Shown piece after piece: positions 1 to 12,263 of a stretch of 64,000 nucleotides of DNA (within the stretch, counting starts at the first letter, position 1; each line of letters begins with the position of its first letter). The DNA is from Tubulanus polymorphus (Eukaryota; Nemertea; Palaeonemertea; Tubulaniformes; Tubulanidae): NCBI RefSeq assembly GCF_964204645.1, contig NC_134028.1:5430501-5494500 (forward strand). The letters run 5' to 3'. The position numbers and the translations under genes were made by a program. Below the pieces are notes generated by a model. That model was not told where the DNA came from and made no database searches. It saw nothing but the letters and a program-made list of their open reading frames with translations.

Positions 1-116
1 CATTTCTGATTCCGTGTTTCCCTGTGTCCTGTGCATTGGACTTAAAGCATATTTAGTTTTATCCAGCTTCGATATCTCGTACTGATTTATTTGCATTTCT
101 CACTTTTTCGTTTCAG

Positions 117-291
117 ATATATAAACTATTTCGCTACTCAGCCAAGTCCAACGGAGCTGATACTCGATTTGTGGGAGGCGAAATTCCGTCACGAATCCGC
201 CATTACCGAACTGTGTAACATATTCAGAGTGATGGGACGAACGGACTTGGTGAATATAATCGAAAAAGACATGCCCGGCTCGTGGTTATAG
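117..291 (+). CDS. UNC5: UNC5-type netrin receptor, last coding exon (partial)
   Basis: Only the final exon is inside the window. An acceptor (tttcag) ends at 116 and the frame runs to TAG at 289-291, giving about 58 residues. The segment reads as the end of a death domain: it has the UNC5 pattern NYFATxPSP followed by ILDLWEA, then two further amphipathic helices ending MPGSWL. UNC5 proteins are single-pass netrin receptors whose cytoplasmic tail is ZU5-UPA-death domain; the death domain is C-terminal, which fits this being the last exon. The residues after ILDLWEA differ from the vertebrate pattern, so another ZU5/death-domain protein is possible. The 3' UTR could use AATAAA at 1045-1050 or 2316-2321. 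Confidence 0.65.
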
Positions 292-2720
292 GAATATCCG
301 AAACTCGCCTAGTGTGTGCGTTTCTTGTACATATACATAGATAACAAAAAAAAAACGATGCTATCATTTATGTACAAATATAACGGTGCTATTTTGCGGA
401 ATGGACTCGCGTAGCTGCGCGCTGGAGGTAGCAAAAACAGTCATTTAAACGCTGCCTCGAATTAGTAGGACGAAATATGTATAAAAAGTATATGAAAAAA
501 AAATATATATATATATACCGGTATATGATTATATATATTTGAATATATAGAATTTTAGATGCGAAAATGCGACTAGTAGACCCTACTGCTGACATCTGAA
601 AATCGGTCTCATGAGTATTGCGAATTTATAAACTTCGAGGGGACGTGGAGAAATTACCGGAGCGAAACCATCGAACAGTTCGTGAATTCAAATGAAGATC
701 TCAAGCATCAGAAAACGTGACTGCTCAGCCTCGGAACAATTTTACAACAATTTCTAACGAAAATACTCACCTATCGTGAACGTTCGGTCATTATTTTTTA
801 TGTCGGTTTTGTCGTGAAAAAAAACGCGACCAGAACATTGCTGTTAGTACCTGAGTAAAAAACTCGATATCTTTTTCCGCTACGGGATATTTTGTGCTGT
901 GTTTCTTTAAGAAAAATTGAAATCAGTTGTTGTTGAATTTTTATTAGTGATCGGTCAAGTCGTGTTTGGTGATAAAAAGAATTGACGATTTTTTCTTCGA
1001 AGATATTTTGTTGTTACGAGTTCAGTGTGAATTATATTGTTAACAATAAAAACAATCATGGACACATTAGGTCACAACGACGGACATTTCGAGAAATGCC
1101 GACTAGGTCTGATGTCTGGTTTTTTTTAAATAATCTTACGTAGAACTTTTGAGATCAAATCGGGAAGTGTATCGTTTTAAGAATTACAAATGATGATTTC
1201 CTTATTCTGTATTCGAATATTATGATTTCTATATTCATAATGTCTTAATTTGGTAAAAAGAAATAGAAAATCTTTTTGACATTTAAGTGAGGAGCAAAGA
1301 AAAAACCAAAGAGTAAAAATAGATACGAAAACTGTCTACAATTGTATTGTAAAGTGCATCTGCTCTGAGGCCAGTTCCACGATAGTTGGTAAGGTTTTGA
1401 CTCTACGTTGATAAGTCAAATCTAGCTATGGAATTGAGTCTTAATGTTTGATAAGAAAAAATATGAAAACAACTATAACTAAATAGCACAATATGCCAAC
1501 TTTGTGGTTATTCATCTGAAGCCCGTCTGTCAGGGGCAGATCCAAAGGGTACCAAAAGCGGCGTGGCCCCCTATTTTTGGCGAAGATAATATTAACAAAA
1601 AAAAAGTTACACATACAGTGGGAAAAAATAATCTGTCATTTGTTCTAGAATCACTAGATGCTCTGAAATTTAGTCGATATATTTTCAAACATCCCCCCTT
1701 CCCCGTTTAGTCAATTTATATTCAATATATTCAAAATTCCTGGATCTGCCCGTGATCAGTGTCTCTTGCATTATCAGTTGGATATTGGTTATTATGATGA
1801 GATTACGTACAATCGGTTTTTCTACCTCTCAGTTTTCTACGACGATAAGATACTTATGATAGCGTAGTCTTTCCATGCATACCTCGGCTTCGATACTACT
1901 AGTAATACTATACTACAACTGGTGATGATTAAATCATATATGAATCTGCGTAGTGCGCTTACGATACTAGTAAATTTATGAATTTGTAGACGATGATAAT
2001 GTAAAGAAATTCGTTAAAAGATGAATGAAAAATGTTGAAATTAGTCGATATGTATTTAACATTGCGTACAATGATTATCATTGTTTCTTTTTCTTAATGA
2101 AATACCTACGTATGTAACGCAATAGAATGAAAAAAAATGAATTATACCTGAGAAAAAGACTGTAAATAATTATGTTTTTATGAAGATTTCATGAAGAAAT
2201 ATGGATATATTTATTTGTTGTACATTTTCCCCAGATTTTGTCTTGTGAATACCTTTTTAATGTGCTGCACATAAGTTAGCGATGAAGAAGAGCTGACGAA
2301 AATTGTAAATTTACAAATAAAGCCCTATTCTGTGGATAAACTAGCCGTTCGACGTTTTTACTTTATTTCATTTTATCGTATTTTTGTTTATTTTCACGTT
2401 TGTCGTATAGGAAAATAATTTTGATTTTTTTTTAAAATGCTGAAACGGACGGAACATAAATTGAGCGAAATTCATATTGAAGCGTGACATCGTTTGGTTT
2501 CAAAACGCATCTAAAAGTGATAAAATGGATGAATTCTAATAAGCCTCCATTAAGTAATGAACTTTGGATGTGTAACATGAATATTTGATGGGGTTTGATG
2601 GTGAAAACGTCGTCGATGTATACAAAAAAGTCACATTCTCTCAAAACTAGTGAATTTAACTATTCATCGGGAAATGTTGCGCGATAAAATTGAATCGCTG
2701 CAAAATATAACAAAATCAAG
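292..2720. other. 3' flank of the UNC5-type gene; no second gene seen
   Basis: AT-rich sequence with homopolymer A/T runs and no convincing exon. Candidate polyadenylation signals lie at 1045-1050 and 2316-2321. A fragment at about 1367-1410 resembles the edge of the short inverted-repeat element described at 2998-3102. The short open frames here have no coding character. Confidence 0.5.
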
Positions 2721-5700
2721 ATGGCTGACGAGCAGGATGTGTCGTTTAAACAGGCCGCATCGGATTTTGCCAACGATACTAATTTTCACGGAGTCAAATA
2801 TATAGTGCATTCTGCAAACTGGTTTTCAAGGTAATATAAATGAAATGTTTTTTTTTCACAGGTCAATGTTCTCTTGAAATTTTGGAATGTGCGAATTGAG
2901 AATTTTTTTCAAGAGACTCGCTGCTACTGGGTTACGGTAAAAATTCGAATGCTGGAATAACCCAAACATTTAAGCATCAGGTGCACGAATCAGCTTAGGC
3001 CAGTTCCACGGTTGTGAGTTAAGATTTGACTCGGAGTTAACTCATTGAAAATGAACTAATTTTAACTCAGAGTTTACTCTAACTCGCCACTGTGGAACCG
3101 GATCCTGTGCTCTTTCGAAATCTGAATTACACGTTAGCCTCGAGGGATCGTCTGGCACATATCCAGGGCAGCGAAATTTTCTAAGTGAACATAAACGTTT
3201 ACATCTAACATCTAAAACAATTATACATTAAATAGTTATTTCTAAAATCAACAAATTTCAAGCAGTGGAAATGGTTCCTGTACTAATTAATAACTTGACT
3301 ACAGTAAAGGTTGTTAGTTAAAACTGGTCTATAAACCCGGTCCCCGACCAGTAAGTGTCCCGCATAGCTTGTCGGTTTTCTTGGAAATGTCAATTTGGTT
3401 TCAGATCTGTGTGGTTTCTCTTAGTGGTGGGTATGACCGGAGCTTTATCCTATCAGATGTACGATCGCATACGATATTTTCGATCACGACCGGTTACTGT
3501 TGATATATCTTTAGAGCGCAATCCGGACAATCGTATTCTGTTTCCCGCTGTAACTATCTGTAACCCGAACACCTACAGGTAATACATGCTTAAAAATAAA
3601 TCGATTAATTCGATAAATGCATAAGATTCCAATCCATGAGACATTTTGGTCAGATATATTTTTAGACTTACCGTAAACGGGGTAAAACTTAAAAACGAAA
3701 GAATTTAGAAATAAGTTCTAAGCACGATTCCAAATCTAATCGTTATCCTACCAGACGATCTTATCAATTCTACCATCAATTTAGTCAATTCAATCATGGA
3801 ATCTAAGAGTACATGATTCAATCCCTTGATTTCTAATCGCTATCATTATTCATGTCGTCGTGTCATGTTTTCTGATGGACCACGATGGTAAATCTTTATC
3901 ACAGAATCGTAACATCTCTTTTTTTTCGATCGTTCGATCAAACCGTTTTATAAAACCAGACTGATTGACGTCTACGAACGAGGGATGTATGATGGTTTGA
4001 ATACGTTCTACGGGACAGACGGAGGATTTGACGACGAGATAAGCAGTTTTAGACTCGACGATATGTACAAAATGGTTACAACTCTCGGACAGAAGAAAAG
4101 CGATGCGATACAAAAGTAAGAATATTAAACCGCGTCCACGTCACACACAATGAAAATTATGAACAAAAGTGGCAGTAAAAGCCTAACTGCCATACTTCAG
4201 TTATGGTTGACAGCTCTTATCATATCATTTACTCAGGGCAAACTTCGCAGGTTGGATTCAGGTTGGAAGAAATGCGGGGGAGGGTTGTCACCTTATATGA
4301 AAAGGGCACTTTGTAGTCGTGGCGGGGATCCTGGTGGTGGCAGAGGGCGTGACGTGCTTGCAGGAGGGTCGGGGGTCTTCCCTGAGAAAGATTTTAAAAC
4401 CTAGGTGCTGTAAGCAGTTCTGAGAACTTTCGTCATAGAAATATCAGTGTCGGGTGAAATTTTTCACCCGTGATTTTCAAAAGGGCGCTTGGTGACTTCG
4501 GTTATCGGAGTTAGTCGACTTTGCGAACGAAGTGAAGCCGAATTAAACTGAACTATATATAGTCCGGATATGGTTGACCACGGGATTGAGCACGGTCGCT
4601 GCAGCCTGGACCTAGTTCCAAGATCGCCACCGACACTTTAAAATACGTTAAGACCGAACTACGGCGCGTTCGGTTATTAGCTACGACCAAGCTGTCGACT
4701 GTCAACGGTCGTTCTCTGTTAAAACTGACCGTGGAACGCGGCGTAACTCGTACACACGCACTATGTCGTGGAATAATGATAATAACATTTATTGATGATA
4801 ACGTCTACATAAAATATACACAATATTGTATTATATTACTGTGGACTAGCGCCGAATTCTTCTTTTCTTTCTGAGGAGAACAGTTTTTCAACGAAGTCTT
4901 GGCTAATCGGTATATGAAATAAAATGCCAAATGTCTATGTTACATTTAGTATATTTTGAGTTATTTCTATCCCGCAGAGCCAATTTCCAGTCTCGGGAGT
5001 TAGGCCTGGAGAATTTGACGACTCTGTTGACCGACTACGGACTTTGTTACGCTTTCAATATACGAAATGATACTAACATATTCGCTGAAGGAACGGGTAA
5101 GGAACAATAAAACTGGAAATAGAATAAAACTTCAAATGTTAACTTTTGTAAAGCAAATTCAGTTATTTAATTTCAGCAATTTCAGTTATTTAGTATATCT
5201 AAATTTTGGTGAAATCCAAAATTTCAGAATTATTCTCGAAATGCTCAGGATTAAATTTCTAACATGTAATATTCCGTTTCAGGAATCGCATTCGGTTTGT
5301 CAATCCTCGTGAACACAGAACAGTATCAGTACATGGAAGGGGAGCACAAGTCCGCGGGATTGAAGATACTCGTACACGACAAGAACGAAGTTCCCCGAAT
5401 CAGCGATCTGGCCATGTCAGTACCAGCCACTATGACTGCCGCCATTGACGTCGTGGCCAGCGAGGTAATAACCATCCGTATTAAGATAAAAACCCGTTAT
5501 GTACAAATTAAAAGAATTTTGAAATCAAGAACTAATTATTTCAAAAAATCTAAAATCTAAAATACACGACGTTTCGATCTCATCCTCTGGTGATCATCAA
5601 TGACACCTGACGATGATCTCTAGGATGAGATCGAAACGTCATGTATTTTATATTTCAGATTTTTTGAATTAATAAATTCTTGATCTTAAAATTCTTCTAA

Positions 5701-8700
5701 TTTGTACATAGTGGGTTTTTTTTAATCTTATTATCCGTTCACCACGTTCGAGTGTGGTAATTGTACTAACAACCAACCATGTTCTGTTATAAATATAAAA
5801 ACCTACGATAAAAATAAAGAAGTTTCCAGTTTCTAGGCGCCATTTTGTGGCGGTCCCTCGAGGTCCCCATTGTTGCGATAATTTGCGTTCATTTTTAAAA
5901 CATAAGTTTAGATTGAATACCATATAGTTCTGCAGTCCCTTGGTCTACGAAATTAATTGATACACCATGTTAAAGGAAATGAAATGCAGATAATTGCTGG
6001 CGATTCTTGGAATTTTTGAACGCAACAATTGAGAACAATGACGATATGAAACCAAGGACCGCATATCTTAACCGCGCGTAAAAGAAATCGTAATATTTAT
6101 TAATTTTAAAATATCTAAGTATCTCTTAAAGCTATATTTCCCATTTTCACAGAGGTTAAAGAGGGTTATTTGTAGTTTAAGCTTGCGTCGAATTTTTTTG
6201 AATATCTTTCCTGACGACTGATCTGTACCCGCTTGAGTTTGAGATTACGTGCATAAGGGGTCTCCCACTGCGCACCGCCATTTCACTGAACATTGAGATT
6301 TGTGAAAAGAAATCGCAAAAATAAAATCTTATATTGGTTTGCAATTATTAATATTGCTTCTGATGGTTATATATTACCTTTATTTTTCGTATGCTTGGAA
6401 ATGGACTTTGAGTGCTTTGATGAATTCGAGTTTTGTAGCGTTGGGAAATTAAAGGATTTCTTGTAAGAGTGGGGACTTTCTGTGTTGGTTGCAAATGTGG
6501 CCTAGTTGAGAACCTAATTTGCGTTTCAACCGAATGTACCACTCATGGTTGGACACTAGAAAAAAAATCTAAGTTTTTATATATTTTTGAATATGCGGCG
6601 CAGCTGAAAGATGCCAAACTGGACGTTGACCCCCTAAAACAGAATATCAAATGGGGGACAGATATGAACCCCTTTAAATATTATATTGGAATTTTATATC
6701 AGTAAGGTTTTCTGGTCGATGTTTTCCAGCAAGAAGGTTGAGATTCAGTAAATTCATCGTATGATTCCAGAATGAGGGATTACCAGAGAGCGATATGTGT
6801 TAAATATGTCCTAAGCGTTTAAATTGACTGGCACATTTCACCATCCACTCTAAAACGTTTGATTTCCCCAAACACAAAATCGGCGCTAGGCTGGACGGGC
6901 TGTAGGCTATACGACAATTCCTCAATTGGGCCGTTCAAACTTCAATAGCGGGACAAACCGGATCCAAAAACCAGCCTAACGAATTGCCCCCGCCAAAATA
7001 CGGTACAAACAAGATATGGATTATCATCTCAAAATATCCCCATGGAAAATGTGAAGAAATCAAATTGCATTTAAAAATTTCTTGTCGCAAATCTCAATGT
7101 TCAGTGAAATTGCAATGCGCAGTGGGAGACCCCTTTTGCGCGTAATGTCAATCTCAAGCGGGTACAGATCAGTCGTCAGGAAAGATATTCAAAAGATTTT
7201 AACGCAGGCTTAAACTACAAATAACCCTCTTTAACCTCTGTAAAAATAGGAAATATAGCTTCAAGAGATACTTAGATATTTCAAAATAAGTAGATATTGC
7301 GGTTTCTCTTACGCAAGGTTAAGATATGCGGTCCTTGGTTTCACATCGTCACTGTTCCCAATTGTTGCGTTCCAAAATTCCAAGAATCGCCAGCAAATAT
7401 CTGCATTTCATTTCCTTTAAAATGCTGTATAACCTAAGTTCACCGAGCAAGGGACTGCAGAACCATATGAAATTCAATCTAAACTTATGTTTTAAAAATG
7501 AGCGCACATCATCGCAACGATGGGGACCTCGAGGGACCGCCACAAAATGGCGCCTAGAAACTGGAAACTTCTTTATTCTTAACATCTTCTTAACTTTATC
7601 GGACGGCGAGGTGATATTGAAAAAAACGTATGAAAGTCAAAGTTCAATATAAAATCATCGGCGAGGAAATGATTATCTATATAAAGTTGCTTAAAAGAAA
7701 ACACAAATATGTTTATGGAAACACTCTCTTCACAGACTACTGAACTTGAAGATCCTTATGGCAAGTGCGTAAAAGATGCTAAACCACAGTCTCAGTGTCT
7801 ACGGCGATGCGAGGTCCGGAAAGTTTCGGAAATTTGTAAATGTAAACCATTCTACGCGGAAGACATCGTATCATCCGATACCAAATACTGTACCTTAATC
7901 CAATATCACAAATGTTACTTGCCAGCTCTGGGTAAGTATAGTTCCCGTGTCGCAACGGAACCATAATAGTTCCAGCCTCCAATATCAGATTTTCTTTATC
8001 TACAGCTGAACTGAAGTTGCACGGGCACGCTTGCGAGGCACTGTGCCCAGCCCCGTGCCACAGAAGGACCTATACTTCCAGAATCAGTTATTCGTCGTTG
8101 TCAAGTTTCATGGCAACGCGCATGGCCGATAACTATTCCGCAGACCCCGCAATTACTAACGAATTCGCGAAAGCGCGAGTGGCACTTCACAGAGTCGACT
8201 ACAATTTGAAAAGTAAAGATTATAAATTAGTAAACGAACTTTACGACGAGTTTCAGGAAGCTAAGAACAAAATCAATGCGATGTACGAAGCGTTCGGCAA
8301 AGCGACAGAGAACAATGTTAATGAGACGAGACGAATCTTAAATATGTTACAAGAATCGAAAGATGATCTGTATCGAGGGACAAAGAAATACATCCGAAAA
8401 TCGGCCGTCGATCGAATAGAAACAATGATTTGGACACCGCTGGCAAACCTTCGACAAGAACTAAACTACCTTGTTACCCCCAACTTAAAAACGTTCAAGG
8501 AATATTTGGACAACATGAAATCACCATCAACGACTAACAGTGGTGTTGATATGGATGATGAAAGTTTTAACTCCACAATAACCGTTACGACAGATGTGTA
8601 CAATCGTGCTAGCACTGCAATCCGGTCGGCAGCTTACGAATTTGACGAGGCGTACAAGCGATTTGCAGAGATACTAAAAAATCCGCATGATTATTCAGAA

Positions 8701-10279
8701 TTCCCAGTCAAACAAGTCAAACTAGTCATCAACGACCTTAAAAGCGTTACTCAGACCCTAAAAACTTTAAGCCAGGTATTCAACGGTAATTGTAAAGATA
8801 TCATCGATACTCTGGTATCAATGAAAGACGGTGAATTGCCAGACGAATGGGATGTTTTCGTAGAAACCGCAACCGTTAACTTGTTCCGACTTGTAAGCAC
8901 TATTGAAAACCAAGGCTTGGTGCTTTACGGTAATCTTTCGATTGTATTAGAAGAACTCAAAGAATTTCATACCAGTGTTGGTATGCAAATACTGAAACTT
9001 AGTATGGCATTCGGGAAGTTCATCAATGCGTCGAACGACATCGCCAATTCTGACGACAGTGAAATGATTGATATTCTCTCAAAAATGAAAAACGTCGATT
9101 CGGACCTAGTAGATAGATTGGAAATGGCAATGGATCATAAGGGAACCTCCGTTCACATGGACAAAGTGGTCGAACTTCATTCAAACGGCAAATTTAAAAT
9201 AATGGACACGTTTCTAGCAAGTACGGTTGAATTCCTCGATAGTGACTTCTTAGATCTACACCTAGCGGCCGCGGAGGTGTCCCGAAATTCCAGAACGACC
9301 ATCGACTTCTTTCAAAAGCTGCAAGCCAGAGTACCATTCGTCCATTTCGATGAGGAACTGCGTGATTCGTTGGACGAATTATCCAAGGTACACAAACAGG
9401 TGTCGCTGTTCAAAGAAAATCTTGTCCAATTGCGACAAAAATTACAAAAGAAAACAGAAAATCTGGACAATCACGTGCAACTATTCATCGATGAATCGGA
9501 AACTAGCGAAAAGTTTGTCAGGTTTGTTTACAAGAATCATTTCAATGAAAACAATTATGTATACACGTGTATAGTAGGAATCTCTTGTACTGTTCACTTC
9601 TAGGGAAAATTTTGTGTACGTGAAAGTATTCTTTCGATCGTTAAGAGTCCAGAAACTGGTGAAGTCTCCCGCTTACTCTTGGTTTTCTCTCATCTGTAAG
9701 TATTTAACAATTCATTTCATTTGTTTGTATTATGCACTATATGCCGATGCTGCGGGAATGTACTAGCTATTAATTAATACGCCCTCTTTTGAGAGCTATA
9801 CGTATCGTTACACCTCTGACTGGTTTGAACACACATCTCTGGTTCTAGAGACTCAAATCCTGGGATATTTATGAACGCAGCTTGTTAATCTAATGTCAAA
9901 TTGATTATTTATTACCTGACTTATTGAAAAATGAGAAAATTACGAAATTTAAATCGATCTCGTAACAGCCTCTCAAGGGTTTTCTCATTCTGTTGATAGC
10001 CATTTGTGTGTTCTGTTCATATTCAAATACGACTCAACTGAGCTGCAGATGACTATTACTTTACCTTTGTTTTCAGGCGATATTGGTGGTACGGCTGGTC
10101 TATATTTGGGCGCGTCTTTGTTAGCGATCGTTGAGGTTTTTCACTTTTTGGGATCGCAATTGATTAGCGGTGCGTCGCGATCGCCTCGGAAGAACACGGA
10201 ACGGAAACCGAAAATAGCCGAAAACCATATCGCGGCGCGAGAAGTTTTTGACACGATAATGCCAGAGAACAAAATATGA
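2721..10279 (+). CDS. DEG/ENaC channel A with giant helical ectodomain insertion
   Basis: Nine exons, all joining in phase: 2721-2830, 3405-3578, 3960-4115, 4978-5096, 5283-5464, 7736-7931, 8006-9521, 9604-9695, 10077-10279; 915 residues. Family marks: HG gating motif in FHGVKYI (about residue 23), TM1 at about 39-57, the post-TM1 signature FPAVTICNPNTYR, the palm stretch around residues 190-245, a Cys-rich segment (about 248-330) ending CPAPCH, and pre-TM2/TM2 CDIGGTAGLYLGAS with the GxS selectivity filter GAS at 860-862. These proteins are trimeric sodium channels of the plasma membrane. Typical members have 500-700 residues; here about 465 helix-rich residues (350-815) lie between the last cysteines and the strand ENFVYVKVFFRSL. 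The ligand is unknown. A short basic cytoplasmic tail follows TM2. Intron 5 holds a 1.77-kb fold-back element and a hammerhead-like repeat. Confidence 0.9.
2998..3102. repeat. short palindromic MITE-like element in channel A intron 1
   Basis: Outer ends GGCCAGTTCCAC and GTGGAACCGG are inverted repeats, and inner stretches of TTAACTC/GAGTTAA type are also partly palindromic. It resembles the families at 21431-21583 and 31140-31273, which share GGSCCAGTT-type ends. No coding capacity. Confidence 0.55.
5472..5785. repeat. fold-back element with two head-to-head hammerhead-like cores
   Basis: Lies in channel A intron 5, beginning within about ten bases of the exon-5 splice donor. Left arm (about 5472-5602) and right arm (about 5605-5785) are inverted copies of one sequence, which recurs once more at 63800-63960. 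Each arm has an ACGTTTCGATCTCATCC-type block or its complement. On the + strand at 5607-5640 the pattern is CTGACGA, a stem GATCTC/GAGATC with loop TAGGAT, then GAAACGTC, as in a type I hammerhead with minimal stem III. One extra T follows CTGACGA, and stem I is degenerate here. Confidence 0.65.
5813..7577. mobile_element. long-terminal-inverted-repeat (fold-back) element in channel A intron 5
   Basis: Left arm 5813-6310 and right arm 7081-7577 are reverse complements over about 500 bp each, with scattered substitutions and small indels. They begin AATAAAGAAGTTTCCAG and end CTGGAAACTTCTTTATT. The roughly 770-bp centre (6311-7080) has no recognisable transposase. Architecture is that of a non-autonomous fold-back DNA element. 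No clear target-site duplication was found. A third partial arm lies at 10569-10795. Confidence 0.8.
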
Positions 10280-10568
10280 TCTATTTACATCGAATGAGGG
10301 GCCGTGGTCTATATTCATAGTTGTGACTTAAATGTAGACCCACCGTGCGGAAATTGGTCCAGTTGCTCCGAATTGAGATGACCAAACTAAATACAAAAAC
10401 CTAACCGATGAAAAACTGCATGGTCCAATTGGAGAATATACATAGAATGAAATAGACATTAGGGACCATGATGGTCTTTTTCAATACGCTTAAGGGCCTT
10501 AAATTCTAAACACGGGTAAGAAAACATATAATTCCGAAAAATGATGATATGACTGTGGTATATTCGTG

Positions 10569-10795
10569 AATAAAGAAGTTTCCAGTTTCTAGGCGCCATT
10601 TTGTGGCGGTCCTTCGAGGTCCCCATTGTTGCGATGATTTGCGCTCATTTTTAAAACATAAGTTTAGATTGAATATCATATAGTTCTGCAGCCCCTTGCT
10701 CGACGAAATCAATTTATACACCATTTTAAAGGAAATGAAATGCACATATTTGCAGGCGATTCCTGGAATTTTTGAACAATTGAGAACAGTGACGA
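10569..10795. repeat. partial arm of the long-TIR fold-back element
   Basis: About 225 bp closely matching the outer part of the arm at 5813-6045, starting AATAAAGAAGTTTCCAG. It stops inside the arm, so it is a truncated copy. It sits about 290 bp after the channel A stop codon. Confidence 0.8.
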
Positions 10796-11019
10796 CTGTT
10801 GCTATAATGCTGTAAAACTGTTTATCTACTTAGTGTTGTATCAATGTAAGATGTTTAAGGTTTGTAAATACTACTCTGTACATTCTCGATCTATAAGGGT
10901 GTATTTAGTATAACAGTTTTTTTAATTGAGTTGAATTGAATATCTATGTTTAGGATTTATACAACCTACAATGTATTATAGACATAGCGATGACGACAGT
11001 AAACTTAATTGACTACTGA

Positions 11020-11620
11020 ACAACATGGGAATGCCATATGAAATTAGATTTCGAAGAACACTTTTTATTAGTACATTAAATCATAAACTTCATATCTTAC
11101 AGAAAAAAAACTATGTGCATAATGAATAAGAAGTATATATCCTAGAACATTCAGGACCATTATAATGTTCTAATCTATCTGAATGATCTACTTCCCAAGA
11201 AATACGAGAATTTATTTCTATAGAAGCAAAATCACAGCCATAATACTCGCCGATGTAATGAAATAGATGTTATCTTCATAAAGAATAATCATAGACTATT
11301 TACAATAACTATTACTATAAAGGCCCAAAACTCTGGAACTGGGTACGGAATCTAGAATCATATAATCCTCTCACGTCTTTTGGTATCAATGTAGGAAATT
11401 ATCTTTATCTTATCTTTATTTTCCCATATGTCTACATAGTGTGATATTTGTATTTCTGATGTTGAATGTTTTTGTCCTGTAACTTCTAGGTATGAACGGG
11501 GTATGAACGCAACTGGACATCTTCGCCAGTCGTTCAGCGTCTTTCTTATATTAAAATATTTTGTATTCACCCATGCTACTTCTTATTGTCATTTAATTCC
11601 TTAATGAAATATCATTATTA
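11020..11620 (+). mobile_element. decayed 3' end of a non-LTR retrotransposon
   Basis: Clearly related to the 3' part of the element at 62080-63060: shared blocks include CCTAGAACATTCAGGACCAT, AAGGCCCAAAACTCTGGAAC and GTTGAATGTTTTTGTC, in the same order. Frames are broken and there are internal deletions. It represents the end of the reverse-transcriptase reading frame plus 3' UTR. Confidence 0.8.
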
Positions 11621-12263
11621 CTATTCCTTAAAGTGTTATCATGTTCGTTTAACGCACAGAATGTATTTAAAATATCTAAGTTGTTCTCAGAGTATTCTTA
11701 AAATGAATTTTACACGTCTCATTATTTTTCAATTAATTGTGTAACCTATTTATAATCCTCTAATAAACAGTATCATGCACGAATCAGAATTTTGTTCTCT
11801 TTTGGGATTATTCATTTGTTTATTAGTAAACGCATTTCCAACTATACGGGGAAACCCGGTTTGACTGCCGTTCTATTGGGAATTATTGCTGAACGTGACT
11901 GAACGCATGGATATCAATTCAACGACTGCTTATGTGAAAAGCTTTTCGAGATTTTCAAATTTATAATCTGTTATTTGAAATTTCTAATATGTATATACAT
12001 ATATGATACATTTATATGAATAACGATGATCACAACCTTAGTAAACTGGATTTAGCAATAGCTTCTTATTTCGAAATACACGTGTATCCCTCGTTAGTTA
12101 GATTGGACCATCCTTGTTATGAAGTGCCATAAATTTGAAAAATTAAATCATGTAATTAGTTTCGGTTTTTGTGACGTGTCGTAATTATCAATAATGAACG
12201 AATGAATGCGTCGATTTATCATATATTTGGCAACTGAACTAAGCGAAGAGCTCAATTACAAGT

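Larger units (their letters stand above)
10280..12263. other. 3' region of channel A with repeat fragments
   Basis: Contains the 3' UTR of channel A, a single-arm fragment of the long-TIR element (10569-10795) and a decayed non-LTR retrotransposon 3' end (11020-11620). The first AATAAA after the stop (10569-10574) is supplied by the end of the TIR fragment; another is at 11762-11767. No other gene seen. Confidence 0.6.

Noticed and set aside
6348-6705. Short open frames inside the fold-back element
   Set aside because: No similarity to transposases or other proteins and no splice or codon support.
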